A DNA stretch of 64,000 nucleotides from Siphonodentalium dalli (GCA_032622095.1 CP136066.1:205306978-205370977); one strand, 5' to 3'; counted from the stretch's first letter, positions 1 through 11,855 are shown. The notes: generated from the sequence alone by a model not told the origin. Program-made: numbers and translations.

Positions 1-636
1 TCGTCCGTTTCACAAGGAGATACAGCTCAATCCAATTCCGGAGAAATTCCGTCCCAGTCTGATTTAATTTTGAGTGAAATATCACCACAGTCAACAGAGG
101 CATCAATCCAAAATCCCCGAGCCACTGTGTCTGATAATCCACAAGTCACTGTGTCTGATAATCCACAAGTCACTGTGTCTGATAATCCACCAGTCACTGT
201 GTCTGATAATCCACCAGTCACTGTGTCTGATAATCCACCAGTCACTGTGTCTGATAATCCAGAGCAAAACAATAGTCCCTCTGTAAATAGAAAACGCACT
301 ACAATAGATTGTGTCACTTGCGAAGAGGACATTGAGGAACTAAGTATACGTGATCTGAAGGATATTCTAATCACAAGCTTCATTAGCTTTAAAGGCATCT
401 GTGAAAAGGAAGATTTAAAAAAGAAAGTTGTCCTCTTATACAAGGATGTCGAGAACAATAAAGAGAGGGAATCGGAGGAGAGTGAAATCTGTAAGATCTG
501 CATGGATGCAGTGATAGACTGTGTGCTACTGGAATGTGGTCACATGGTTTCTTGTACTCAATGCGGCAAGCAGCTTGCTGAGTGTCCCATCTGCCGTCAG
601 TATGTCGTCAGAGCAGTGCATGTTTTCAGATCGTAA
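1..636 (+). CDS. RNF34: 3' coding end of an RNF34/RFFL-like E3 ubiquitin ligase (partial at the window edge)
   Basis: The frame is open from base 1 and ends at TAA 634-636, so this is a terminal exon whose upstream part lies outside the window. The last 50 or so residues form a C3HC4 RING: CKIC, then CGHM, CTQC and CPIC, ending in the tail VVRAVHVFRS. RING spacing and this tail are the signature of the RNF34/RFFL (CARP) family, whose RING recruits E2 enzymes to ubiquitinate caspases, p53-pathway and other substrates. Before the RING is a SAP-like helical segment (IEELSIRDLKDIL, then CEKEDLKKKV and LYKD), also typical of the family. The linker upstream holds an in-frame 24-bp minisatellite. 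The FYVE-like finger expected at the N terminus is not in the window. RNF34 and RFFL arose from one ancestor, so the symbol means family membership. Confidence 0.93.
   Translation, partial: SSVSQGDTAQSNSGEIPSQSDLILSEISPQSTEASIQNPRATVSDNPQVTVSDNPQVTVSDNPPVTVSDNPPVTVSDNPPVTVSDNPEQNNSPSVNRKRTTIDCVTCEEDIEELSIRDLKDILITSFISFKGICEKEDLKKKVVLLYKDVENNKERESEESEICKICMDAVIDCVLLECGHMVSCTQCGKQLAECPICRQYVVRAVHVFRS
118..262 (+). repeat. 24-bp in-frame minisatellite inside the RNF34-like exon
   Basis: About six head-to-tail copies of a 24-bp unit encode the octapeptide VTVSDNPQ/P. The unit length is a multiple of three, so copy number can change without breaking the frame. The later copies differ by a single base that changes Gln to Pro. 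It lies in the disordered linker before the SAP-like segment. Confidence 0.95.
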
Positions 637-862
637 AGACTGAGAATTTCAAGATACATGTATATCCTTGTTTATTTGTTATGATCATTGTTGTGAAAAT
701 GAACAGATTGCGTTATATAAGAGAAACAGTTCTCGAAATTGGCCATGGCAATAAGCAATGCCGTGGGAACATGTGGCATCTAACAGCATTAAATTTGATG
801 TGGGGTTATTTTCCTAATTTCGAGGGCTGAGAGAAATTTGTGCGCTCTGGCAATGAGGCCAC

Positions 863-868
863 AATAAA
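863..868 (+). promoter_or_regulatory. candidate poly(A) signal for the RNF34-like gene
   Basis: An AATAAA hexamer lies 227 bases after the stop codon and 33 bases before a hAT-like insertion. A second AATAAA at 1734-1739 lies beyond that insertion and could be the ancestral signal. Which is used cannot be told from sequence. Confidence 0.4.
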
Positions 869-900
869 AATATCTTTGTTTCCCCTGATTCCACATTATG

Positions 901-1567
901 CAGGGTTCGTGCTGGCCCAAAATTCCCAGGTGCCAACACTGTTGCCAATTGCATTATTTTTAGAGCCACTTTATACTTTGTTGCCGCTTTTTTCTGACCA
1001 ATATTTTTTGGTGCCACTTTTGAATTTGGTGTTCCAAAAAAAACTAAACAAACAAGCAAATTACCTATTGTAATATTTATTTTATCAATGATAAACAATC
1101 AGATATCCTCGGCACTAGTATGTTGCTCAGTTTAGGTGGTGTAGCACACGCCGATGTTAAATCAACCACTGTACATATTTATGATAGTTTATCTAACACC
1201 TGCTATCAATAGACAGTTTCCTTTATGATCTAGACTTCAGGAAACCCTTTGTTTCGCTAATGTTTGTCAAATTGTAGTCAATAGCCATACTCAGTGTTAT
1301 AATCGAGTTGAAATTCGAAACCTATTCACCCCAGCGATATAATAAGTCGATCTGACATAAGCCGCGAATCTATTATAGACTATGTCGCGACCGGATATCA
1401 ATGTGTGTTTTGTTTTCGACCGATTGACTGCAAGCTTTATTATATGCCCGTGGGTAACAATTGCCAAAAGCCTAAAAGCTAGGTGTCAATTTTTGTAGCA
1501 AATCGGGATTTTTTTGGAGCCATTTCATTTTTTATTATAGCAATTTGCTAAATTGGCGCGAACCCTG
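901..1567. mobile_element. hAT-like non-autonomous DNA transposon
   Basis: The element begins CAGGGTTCGTGC and ends with the inverted form GCGCGAACCCTG. It is flanked by an 8-bp target duplication, ACATTATG on the left (893-900) and ACCTTATG on the right (1568-1575), with one mismatch. An 8-bp duplication with CAGGG ends is the hAT pattern. No transposase frame is present in its 667 bp. It lies in the 3' UTR or just downstream of the RNF34-like gene. Confidence 0.85.
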
Positions 1568-1814
1568 ACCTTATGTTTCAAGAGTGAGTAGGTAGGTAGG
1601 TAATTCATTTGTTTTACCTCTACAAGAGGGCACTGGATAGATCTATTCAGAATTGGTTCCCGAAGTGCATGTACATGAAGAAATCCCAGTAAACATTATT
1701 TAAATTAATATGACACCTGATGATATTGAGACAAATAAACTGGATTAAATTGTAAACTGGTATGTTTTTTTCCCCACAGAGCTAACATGCAGCGATTTCC
1801 CGATATAGTTTTTT

Positions 1815-4032
1815 AGCTCACCTGAAACAAAGTCTCCGGTGGAGCTATAGTCATCACTCCTCGTCCGTCCATCCGTCCGTCGTGCCGTCCGTCCGTCAAC
1901 AATTTTTTGAACATCTTTTCCTCTGGAACCGTAGGACCAAATTGGTTCATATTTGGTGTGGATGTTCCCTAGGTGACTCTCATTCAGATTTGTTCAAATT
2001 AGGTCACTGGGTCAAACAGTTGCAAAGCCAGGGCCATAACTATTCCTCCATTGTAATTCTTAGAACGACTTCTTTTCCAGAACTATAAGGCCGAATGGGT
2101 TCATATTTGGTGTGGATGTTCCCTAGGGGACTCACATTCAGATTTGTTCAAATTAGGTCACTGGGTCAGTTGCGAAGCCAGGGCCATAACTATTTCCCTC
2201 CATAGTGATTCTTTTAAACATCTTCTCAAATACCATCAGGCCAAATGGGTTCATATTTGGTATGAAGGATCCTTGGGTGACTGGGGTTCATATTTGTTCA
2301 AATGAGGTCACTGGGTAAAATGTGGGCAGGGCCAGGGACATAACTCCAAAAAATATTTTTTATTTTTTATTTTATTAAACTCCATGGTCAATTATATATA
2401 TATATATATATATTGTGCCCCTGGCCCTTTATTCAAGTTCACTGCTTCTGCCACACTGGTCCCAAAAATAATATTTACTCAAATTCTGAACAGAGAATCA
2501 TTAGTAAGAACCATTTACTTTGGCTCTAACTGTATGCAGGGTATGCCTACACATGTCAAGTGAAATCTGACATTTGTATAAGCATTCCCTGGAGATCTGC
2601 TAGAGGTCATTAATTCCCTATTACAACAATTTATCTCATGTATTGTTCACATCTTTCAACAGGACATTTAACAGGGTCACCAGGTCAAGTAGGTGCAAGG
2701 CCAGTACATTACTCTTTTTCTCCATAGTAATTCATGATATGTCTTCTATCAATAATCAAATGGCCTATTTGCTTATATTTGGTATGAAATTACCTTGGGT
2801 GACAGATTTGTGAAAATGTGATCACAAAGTTGAATAAGGGCAGAGCCACAGACATAACTATTTCACCACATAGTAATTCTTAAAATATGTTTGCAAGAGC
2901 CAAAAACTAGTTGGCTTATTTAGCATGGAATGTTTTTAATGGGGTCACCTTGTCAAATAGGGGCCAAGCGAAGGACAGTTTCCCTCTTAATATGCTTCAT
3001 TCACAAGGACCATCAGGTCTATTTTACTGATATTTAGTATGAAGGGTTCTTTGGTGTCTGGGATTCAAATATATTCAGATGGGGTCACCAGGTTAAATAG
3101 GGTGGGACCAGGTACATAACTGTATGTCAAATTTATTCAGATGGGGTCACCAGGTTAAATAGGGTGGGACCAGCGACATAACTGTATGTCTTTATAGTAA
3201 TTCTTAAAATGTCTTCTCAAGAGAGGTTGGACTATTTAGCTTACATATAGGGGCCAAGCGAAGGACAGTTTCCCTCTTAATATGCTTCCTTCAAAAGGAC
3301 CCATCAGGTCTATTTTACTGATATTTAGTATGAAGGGTTTTTTGTTGTCTGGGATTCAAATTTATTCAGATGGGGTCACCAGGTTAAATAGGGTGGGACC
3401 AGGGACATAACTATATGTCTCTATAGTAATTCTTAAAATGTCTTCTCAAGAGAGGTTGGACTATTTAGCTTTCATATACTTGGAGGATCCTTTAGTGACT
3501 GAGATTCAGATTTGTTAACATGAGGTCAACATGTTAAGAAATGACGGTGCTATGGGGAGTTAACACTTTTATGTCTAATAAAATCATTGAAATACCATAT
3601 TCATTAAATCAACTACATGTACCTTGGACCTACCTGACAGATTAATTTGACATACATGTATGGTGTTTTGGGTCCATGGATAATTGGGCTTCAAACATGT
3701 CTAAATGGTTTAATAAAAAGGTGCTTGTGAGATTGGAAATTTCAAACAATTGAGAAAGTTTGAGATGTCGGTTGTGAAATTCCAACCTAAGACTTGGGAG
3801 TCTGGAGGGGACTTGTTGAGCTGGAGGAGGGGGTGATCAGTAGTGTATAGTTGGTAATTTCAAGGTGGATATTCACCCATTTACATACATGAAGCCTCTC
3901 TAGCCACATATCCTGTTTAGATCTACTTCTTTTAAAGTTATTATGAAAAGTTCTGACTGTTGTGGTCTCCAGAATCCCAGTCTTATCAGTCTTTGCAGTC
4001 TGGTAGGGACCCCACAGTCATTGACTGTCTTG
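1815..4032 (+). mobile_element. Helentron-like non-autonomous element, family 1, copy 1
   Basis: The 5' end is a self-complementary stretch from AGCTCACCTG to GGTGGAGCT, followed by a CGTCCGTCC-rich tract. The interior is built of repeated units containing 'caggtcactgggtcaaa', 'gggccataactatt' and 'ttcatatttggt'; a segment near 3,000-3,480 is duplicated. The 3' end carries the perfect hairpin ACAGTCA-T-TGACTGT followed by CTTG, and lies in a T-run, as does the 5' end. A second copy of both ends is at 39,421-49,869. Helentron-associated elements (DINE-1 type) have a GTCY tract, a 3' hairpin and insertion between T residues; assignment is by architecture only. Confidence 0.7.
2393..2413. repeat. 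(TA)n microsatellite
   Basis: A short run of alternating T and A lies within the family 1 Helentron-like element. Confidence 0.9.
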
Positions 4033-5014
4033 TTTTTTTAAATGTTCAATATGATTGAAAAACTTAAGCAATTCATCTAGATATCATAATAATGATGTAT
4101 ATGTTTTGTTCCAGGTAACATAACATGGGTTTTCCTTACATTTTGAGTTTTGTTTCATACTAGCTGGGGTAGCCGGCATTGCTTGAGTTAAAAATGTGTA
4201 ATTTATTAGTGGCCCTTCAAGTAATTTTAAATAATTATTAGTCATCTGGGGTAAACATCACCTATTGCATGACTCTCCAGATAAAGTTACATTTATCTTT
4301 TTCAGTTGAAAAAAAAACGTTCTTTATTGCAGGGAATGTATCAATTTGTTTATATTTGTTCCTCGATAATTCAAAGTATGGGGTGGTTGCAACTAGAAAT
4401 TGCATCTTTTTAGCGACCCGATATCCCAAAAATACGTCCATGATTGTCAGTAGCAGAGCAAAATCGCTCACAAACTCCTAAAATAATGTAATCTCGAGCT
4501 GTGACCTTCGTCTACTGATGAATAAACTATTAAGCAACATATATTAACAAAGAAATATATTCCCAGTGTTATTTTTTCGACTTCATAATATTCCCTGTCA
4601 AAACTTCAAAAAGTTCCCAGGTTTTGTACTGGTGGAATATGATCTCTATGGGCATTAGCCAGAGTAGAGATTCATGGCATGATCTAATTTATATACAGCT
4701 CAGTTGAACGTATGTTGCAATTTAATGGTAAACCGGAAGTCCTAGTCCATTCCCATCATCATTCGATGTGTTCGAGCGACCACAACAGAGGCAATAATGT
4801 GTTCAATGTGTTTTGGTAAAGATCCATGCCAGAGTAGAGATTCATGACATGATCTAGATAATCATCATTCTGACTGCAAATAAAACAAATATGTTTCTAT
4901 GAGAGGTTATTTGGGGGTAGGGAGGTTATTTGAGGGTAGGGAGGTTATTTGAGGGTAGAGAGGTTATTTGAGGGTAGGTGTGTCGGGAGAAACAAAGTTT
5001 ATTTTGATTATAGC
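4033..5014. other. spacer with small repeats only
   Basis: No supported gene is seen. A phrase of about 28 bases (agagtagagattcatg, then catgatct) occurs twice, near 4,661 and 4,830. Four tandem copies of a 21-bp unit (gaggttatttgagggtag) occupy about 4,901-4,978. Confidence 0.6.
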
Positions 5015-5465
5015 CAAGTCTGCCAATAGCGTGTCTGTCATTTGCAGAATGAGGTCCCCAGAGGGTGAATTTAGTGACACTATCCCGTATAGCGGGCTAG
5101 CATCACTAAATTCACCCTCTGGGGACCTCATTCTGCTTAGGCCTCATCTTCTGGGAAGGTATCTATCTATGGTATCAAATTAACATTGTTTTTAGTTACG
5201 TTTTCCCATCTGGTAAGTTTCTATATCCCCTAATTTGCAGAAGATAAAATCCATAATCGAGGTGCCCAATGGGTGAACATCACCAACTTCAACTGGGGAA
5301 CTTCAATTTGATCCTAGGTCTGCCATAGCAGTTGAGGGCCTAAGCAGAATGAGGTCCCCAGAGGGTGAATTTAGTGATGCTAGCCCGATATGCGGGGTAG
5401 CGTCACTAAATTCACCCTCTGGGGACCTCATTCTGCAAATGGCAGACACACTATTTGCAGGCTTG
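5015..5465. mobile_element. hAT-like MITE, CAAGCC family, full length
   Basis: Long inverted ends (CAAGTCTGCCAATAGCG and its inverted partner) enclose two internal hairpins built from GAATGAGGTCCCCAGAGGG arms. An exact 8-bp target duplication ATTATAGC flanks it at 5007-5014 and 5466-5473. Related copies occur throughout the window. No coding capacity is seen. Confidence 0.88.
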
Positions 5466-5902
5466 ATTATAGCCTTACTGCAATCGCAAATTGATTATTC
5501 AGTGCTTGGCCTGTGGCTTATCATGATCAATGTCCCAGCCTGTTGGAACGGGAGAACTTAATGGTCAAAATAGTTTTTGCTGTTACTATTAATTTACTAT
5601 GCTTGTTTTTTGTTTAGTTTCAGTTTAATATCATAGCCATACATTTTCTATAAACACGATATTGATTTTATATCTCCTAGGGCCCATTGTTTCACATCAG
5701 GTCTGCTTTTTAAACAGTATGATACTTTATGTTGCCGTTGGGACAGTTCTTGTCACTGCATTCACTGTACCATCTCTGCCTTTTTTGAAGGGTGGCACAT
5801 CTACTAGTACTGTTTTTGGACACTTTCAAGTTTCAACATTTCCACCTTGGGAATTGGAAAAATTGCAAGCCTCATATCAGGGTTGCCCGATTTAAATCAT
5901 TG
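5466..5902. other. spacer, no feature recognised
   Basis: AT-rich DNA with a 77-codon open frame (5,662-5,895) that has no recognisable motif or splice context. I see nothing else here. Confidence 0.5.
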
Positions 5903-7545
5903 ATTTAACCTTTTCTTTACTAAATACCCATTGATGAACTATCCCTTAGGAAATGTTCAGATAATAAGTTCAACACTTTCTATACTAAAGCATCATTGGT
6001 GAGTAGTTATCCTGTAGGAAATGTTCAGATAATAAGTTCAACCCTTTCTTAGTTTCTATACTAAAGCATCATCGATGAGTAGTTATTGCTTAGGAAATGT
6101 TCAGATAATAAGTTTGACCCCTTTCTGTACTAAAGTATCATTGATGAGTAGTTATCCCATAGGAAATGTTCACATAATAAGTTCAACCCTTTCTGTGCTA
6201 AAGCATCATTGATAAGTAGTTTTCCCTTAGGAAATGTTCAAATAATAAGTTTAACTCCTTCTATACTAAAGCATTATTGATGAGTAGTTATCCTATGGAA
6301 ATGTTCAGATAATAAGTTTAACCCTTTTTGTACTAAAGCGCCATTGATGAGTAGTTATCCCATAAGAAGTGTTCAGATAATACGTTTAACCCTTTCTGTA
6401 CTAAAGCATCAGTGATGAGTACGGTAATTATCCCATAGGAAATGTTCAGATAATAAGTTTAACCCTTTCTGTACTAAAGCGTCATTGATAAGTAGTTATC
6501 CAATAGGAAATGTTCTGATAATATATTTAACCCTTTCTATACTAAAGCATCATTGATGAGTAGTTATCCATAGGAAATGTTCAGATAATAAGTTTAATCC
6601 TTTCTATGCTAAAGCATCATCGATGAGTAGTTATCCCTTAGGAAATATTCAAATAATAAGTTCAACCCTTTCTGTACTAAAGAATCATTGATGAGTAGTT
6701 ACCCTTAGGAAATGTTTAGATAATAAGTTTAACTCTTTCTGTACTAAAGTATCATTGATGAGTAGTTATCCCTTAGGAAATGTTCAGATAATAAGTTTAA
6801 CCTTTCTGTACTAAAGCATCATTGATGAGTAGCTATCCAATAGGAAATGTTCAGATAATGTTTAACCCTTTCTGTATTAAAGCATCATTGATGAGTAGTT
6901 ATCCATAGGAAATGTTCAGATAATAAGTTTAACCCTTTCTATACTAAAGCATCATTGATGAGTAGTTATCCCATAAGAAATGTTCAAATAATAAGATTAA
7001 CCCTTTCTATGCTAAAGCATCATTGATGAGTAGTTATCCCATGAGAAATGTTCAGATAATAAGTTTAATCCTTTCTATCCTAAAGCATCAATGACGAGTA
7101 GTTATCCCATAGGAAATGTTCAGATAATAAGTTTAACCCTAAAAGTTATGTACTAAATCATCATTGATGAGTAGTTATCCCATGAGAAATGTTCAGATAA
7201 TAAGTTTAACCCTTTCTATGCTAAAGCATCATTGATGAGTAGTTATCCCATAAGAAATGTTCAAATAATAAGATTAACCCTTTCTATACTAAAACATCAT
7301 TGATGAGTAGTTATCCCATAAGAAATGTTCAAATAAAAAAGTTATGTACTAAAGCATCATTGGTGAGTAGTTATCCTATGAGAAATGTTCAGATAATAAG
7401 TTTAACCCTTTCTATGCTAAAGCATATATGACGAGTAGTTATCACATAGGAAATGTTCAGATAATAAGTTTAACCCTTTCTATGCTAAAGCATCAATGAT
7501 GAGTAGTTATCCCATGAGAAATGTTCAGATAGTTATTTGTTGAAC
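5903..7545. repeat. 68-bp satellite array, about 24 units
   Basis: Head-to-tail units contain 'aaccctttctatactaaag', 'catcattgatgagtagtta' and 'ggaaatgttcagataataag'. Units diverge by a few substitutions and small deletions. At its right edge (7,545-7,570) a short inverted piece (attatctgaacattt) folds back on the last unit. The first part of each unit matches the terminus of the TTAA-flanked MITE at 30,450-30,640. Confidence 0.95.
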
Positions 7546-7781
7546 ATATTATCTGAACATTTCCCTCCAATAGTTCAAATTTATGTTCTGTCAGCCTATT
7601 TTGACCGGAGTTGTGGTCCTTATTGAATTATGATTTGATGATTATTTTGGTTTCCGGGTGATTGCTTTAGTTCTAGTTATCGTTTTGTTTTCGGAATATT
7701 TGGAATATTCTGCACTTTGGCCGGGCGCCCTTTTATTTTCCTGGATACCCCTCCAGATGAATAGTAGACCATTCCAATGTA

Positions 7782-7966
7782 CAGTAATGCTCTAAATAAT
7801 CGACTCCTTATACACAGCAGAATTATGGGTAACTTTTCAGGATTTAGTCGGAAATATGGCTTGTTGCCTTTCATCAGAAAGCTCTCACCGAACAAATTAT
7901 TAAAATTGTAAAAAGTTACCCATAATTCTGCTGTGGTTAAGGAGTCGAGTATTTAGAGCATTACTG
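7782..7966. mobile_element. TA-flanked fold-back MITE (CAGTAATGC family)
   Basis: Near-perfect inverted arms begin CAGTAATGCTCTAAATAATC and meet in a small loop. TA flanks both ends. The arms contain 'cagcagaattatgggtaac' and 'gatttagtcggaaatatgg', found in every copy of this family. TA duplication suggests Tc1/mariner mobilisation. Confidence 0.85.
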
Positions 7967-8148
7967 TACATGTACACTTTTATAATCACACACCCTCTAC
8001 ATTCACAAGTTCAGCACATATCACAATACTGTTTGCACACAGGTTTCCAAGGTTTGTCAAGCAAGAACTGAAGCCTCCACTTCATATAAATCAACGATCT
8101 CACCTGCGTCACTTCAATTCAATCACACGCTCACCACATGTTCATATA

Positions 8149-8608
8149 TGTGACCCGCCATATCAAATCCAGTCGTAAGTCGGGATTTTTTTTACCCTGT
8201 GCCAATGCATTCTCTTATATATGCGAGTCGACCATAGGTCGCCTCGCATATATAAGAGAATGCATTGGCCTAACAATTTTTTACAATTTTAATAACTTTT
8301 TCTTGTATTCTTTAACAATTTTATAATTTCACCCATACAGAGCCCCAGACAAACATGAGCAGACGACACTCTTCTATATGATTATATATATGTGTGGGGC
8401 TCCCTGCAGGGTAATGGATGTTTTTTATTTTATGTCCTAAAAATTGTAAGAAACATTTATTTAAAAAAAATGATAAAAAATTGTTAGGCCAATGCATTCT
8501 CTTATATATGCAAGGCGACCTATGGTTCACTCGCATATATAAGAGAATGCATTGGCACAGGGTAAAAAAAATCCCGACTTACGACTGGATTTGGTATGGC
8601 GGGTCACA
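8149..8608. mobile_element. TA-flanked MITE with TGTGACCCGCC ends carrying two hairpin cassettes
   Basis: Terminal inverted repeats of about 50 bp begin TGTGACCCGCCATA and are flanked by TA. Just inside each end lies a roughly 70-bp hairpin (CCAATGCATTCTCTTATATA and complement), in opposite orientation at the two ends. Between them is a second hairpin with 'gagccccagacaaacatgag' and 'tgtgtggggctccctgcag'. No open frame beyond repeat translation is seen. Confidence 0.85.
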
Positions 8609-8812
8609 TATTAGGCGCACTTTCAATTCCAGTTTTGGGGTTTTCTAATCCCAATTCCTGTTTTGACGCTGGTTTGTTTATATTTGTGCATGATTTTATT
8701 TTGGGTTCATTTACGTTGCGATATCAATTATCTTTTTTAATCTGGCAAAAATTATAGAGATATTTCAGTTTAATTTGCACTAAATCTACTGGTACATGTA
8801 TATCATTATAAG

Positions 8813-8930
8813 GAATGACTGGAAGATCGATAAGGGATCATTGGGTTTTGACTGGGTTTCACACGCCTTGTTTAAGCACTCTACCCGTCAATACCCAATG
8901 ACCCAAATTGATCTTCCAGTCGTTTCTTAT
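8813..8930. repeat. imperfect fold-back sequence
   Basis: AATGACTGGAAGATCGAT and CATTGGGT on the left are complemented by ACCCAATG and TTGATCTTCCAGTCGTT on the right, giving an interrupted stem of about 115 bases. No target duplication was identified. Confidence 0.6.
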
Positions 8931-9110
8931 ATAACTGAATGGGAGAATCCATTTTGCAAAGATTTAAATCAAAAATTTAAAAACCCGATAGAAGGTAATA
9001 TTATTTATAATAACCATTGGAGCCCTCGATTCATATCTCCTATATTATATCATGGAATCTATATAAAACTTGCCAGAAAGAAATACACTATCTTTGAGTT
9101 TGAGATTATT

Positions 9111-9232
9111 TTCTCAGTGAGAGCTTTCCGATGAATGGCAACAAGCCGTATTTCCGACTAAATCCTGAAAAGTTACCCATAATTCTGCTGTGGTTAAGAA
9201 GTCGATTAATTAGAGCATTACTGTACAATATA
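9111..9232. mobile_element. partial CAGTAATGC-family fold-back MITE (right half)
   Basis: The sequence starts within the loop (gagagctttccgatgaatgg) and runs to 'gcattactgta'; the left arm is missing. Another small fragment lies at 9,417-9,475. Confidence 0.8.
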
Positions 9233-9479
9233 ATTATAATCATCTACTTTAATGTTCCGTTTGAAACTAATCATTGAACTATATGTAGCTAAAGTTACAA
9301 AGACTATAATTCAGTTACAAGTACAATGTACTGAGTTTAACAACCAAAGACAAATATTTGAAAATGCATTTTTTTATTAAATACTAGTCAGCACACTGGT
9401 CAGCAGTGCTACTAATATACAGTAATGCTACCCATAATTCTGCTGTCGTTAAAGAGTCGATTACTTAGATTTTGGACAA

Positions 9480-10395
9480 CTGACCCAATTTGTGCCCAAA
9501 TGTGGGTACGTTCGTCCGCGTGTCCGTGCGTCCGGAAATAGTTTACGGATGAACTTTAGTTTCGGTTATTAGATCAAAAGCAAATTTCATAGGTGAGTTT
9601 ATCAGACCAAAATAAAGGTCAAGTTTGAATATGGGTTTGCTCCGCCCATTTTTGCGAGAGTTATGGCCCATTTTTGACTTAGAAAACCCCTGAAAGTAGG
9701 TTTCCGGATGATAACTTTAGTAGAGTTAATCGGATTCAAACCAAATTTGGTATTTTACTTTCTCCCAACAAAACACAGGTCAAGTTCGAACTTGGGTTCT
9801 ACCCGACCATTTTTTGGCAGAGTTATGCCCCTTTTTTTACTTAGAATCTTGTAATTTTCTGGTTTCCGGATGATAACTTCAGTTTGTGTGATCATATCGG
9901 AACCAAATTTGGTATGTGAGTTTATCAGCCCTATGGTCAGGTCAAGTTCGAATATGGGTATGCTCCGCCCATTTTTGCAAGAGTTGTGGCCCTTTTTCGA
10001 CTTGTTTTACTTAGAAAATTTCTCACTTTTTCGGTTTCCGGATGATATCTCATTTTTGGATACTTTAATTGCAAAAAAAGTTTTTATATGGATCAGTCAT
10101 ATCAAGATACAGGTCAAGTTTGAATTTGAGTTTGATCCGATGATTTTTCTCAGAGTTATGGGCTCTTCGACTTAGAAAATTCAATTTTTCTTGTAATTTT
10201 CTTCATTTTGTGCCAATTTGAGGTTATATTTTGACTTTAAGAGTTTTTTTAAGGTTTGGTTATTTGTATGCATGTCAGTAATGAGACAATGCACAAGTGT
10301 CTTATCCATATAGTATACTTCTACAAAGCCTCCGCTCCAAATGAAGCCACCGGTTCAGGGGACACTGTGGCCGAGCGGCCTTTTATTTTCATTAT
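9480..10395 (+). mobile_element. Helentron-like element with GTCY tract and tandem core, family 5
   Basis: It opens with partly self-complementary sequence around 'gacccaatttgtgcccaaat' and a CGTCCGCGTGTCCGTGCGTCC tract, then four units of about 180 bp with 'gtttccggatgataact', 'aaatttggtatg', 'gtcaagttcgaatatgggt' and 'gagttatggccc'. It ends near a GGCCG-AG-CGGCC hairpin followed by TTTTATTTT at about 10,372-10,391. Similar architecture to the other families, with less certain ends. Confidence 0.5.
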
Positions 10396-10645
10396 AATTA
10401 CCATGTTATTTTACATCGTTCATAGAGTACATTAATGTATTTTGCACTCATCTCTGACCCAAATAAATTCATTTGTTGCATATTTTCTGTTGAATAGAAT
10501 AGGATATAACCCCCTAAATGGCTGGATTTAAGTACAGTCTCCCTATAAGACTTAAAGATTTATTCAGGGTTCCAGGCTAATATTAACAAAACTTATTTAA
10601 CCTTTTTTTTATTAGGTTCTCTAGTGTATAAATTGCCTTAAAGTA

Positions 10646-10735
10646 CAGTAATACCCTAAATAATCGACTCCTTAACCATAGCAGAATTATGGGTAACTTT
10701 TCAGGATTTAGTCAGAAATATGGCTTGGTTTTCAA
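10646..10735. mobile_element. partial CAGTAATGC-family MITE (left half)
   Basis: The left arm runs from 'acagtaataccctaaataat' to 'gaaatatggcttg' and stops. No right arm is present. Confidence 0.8.
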
Positions 10736-11115
10736 CAGAAAAAAGCAGAAACGACGTTAAATTGGATGTTGTTGTTGTAACTGAAGGTCTGGAAACCTGA
10801 ATTCATCTTTAATATCAAGTCAGAATATAATGAGTCAGCATTTTTCCTTCATAATATCATTCACCTGCCTTTTGTAGTTCTAAAATTTCTCTCAATGACT
10901 TTTTGTTAGGGAGAAATCTTTTTATCATAATCAGGTAAAAAAATCAACTATGCATTATACATGTATATCATATATCATTTTGTTTTCTTCAGAAATTGTT
11001 ATAGCACTTACAAGTCAGCCACCTGCATGATTGTCTGAACAATGCATGTATATTTAGAAATGTGTGACAGAGTATTACAAATTTTGGTGATGGTTCAACC
11101 TAAAGCTGATACAGA

Positions 11116-11509
11116 CAAGCCTGCAAATAGTGTGTCTGTCTGTCATTTGCAGAATGAGGTCCCCAGAGGGTTAATTTAGTGACGTTATCCTGCATGGTGG
11201 ACTAGCATCACTAAATTAACCCTCTGGGAACCTCAATCTGCTTCGGTCTCAACTGTGATGGGAGACCTGCGATCAGATTGAAGTTCCCCAGTTGGAAGTT
11301 GGTGATGTTCACCCATTAGTCACCTTGATTATGCATTTTATCTTTTGCAAATTATGGGATATAGAAACTTCCCAGAAGGGAAAAAGTAAATAAAATCAAT
11401 GTTAATTTCAGACAAAAGATACTTCCCAGCAGAATGAGGTCCACAGAGGGTGAATTTAGTGATGCTGGCCCTCATTCTGCAAATGACAGACACACAATTT
11501 GCAGGCTTG
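11116..11509. mobile_element. hAT-like MITE, CAAGCC family
   Basis: Left end CAAGCCTGCAAATAGTGTG and right end CAATTTGCAGGCTTG enclose two hairpins with 'gaatgaggtccccagaggg' arms; the right hairpin is shortened. The flanks share CAGAC rather than a clean 8-bp duplication. Confidence 0.8.
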
Positions 11510-11704
11510 CAGACAAGAGTGTATTTTATTTTACTTTTGTTTCGGCGGACACCATTGTCAATACATATTAATTGTATGTTTATGGTTGGCTAATAAACAA
11601 TTCATTCATTCGATACCTAATTAGCAGATGCGTAACATATTTCTAATAGTGCACATTGTATTATTTTGGCTTTGCATTCATTGTGCCAAGCACAGGTCTA
11701 GCAC

Positions 11705-11855
11705 CAAGCCTTGAAATAGGGTGTCTGTCATTTGCAGAATGAGGTCCCCAGAGGGTGAATTTAGTGATGCTACCCCGCATAGCGGGCTAGCATCACCAAA
11801 TTCACCTTCTGGGCACCTCATTCTGCAAATGACAGACACACTATTTCAAGGCTTG
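11705..11855. mobile_element. hAT-like MITE, CAAGCC family, short single-hairpin form
   Basis: A 151-bp fold-back with ends CAAGCCTTGAAATAGGGTG and the complement. The flanking 8-mers are TCTAGCAC and TCTATCAC, one mismatch. Confidence 0.85.

Noticed and set aside
901-1567. Extra exon or 3' UTR open frames after the RNF34-like stop
   Set aside because: The sequence is a hAT-like element with an 8-bp duplication; its short frames are not coding.
5903-7545. CRISPR-like periodic array
   Set aside because: Units are contiguous with no unique spacers and the DNA is animal; this is a satellite.
8138-8648. Open frames beginning with CANAFSY or LGQCILLYM, here and at many other places
   Set aside because: They are translations of the hairpin cassette inside MITEs, present on both strands and at every copy.
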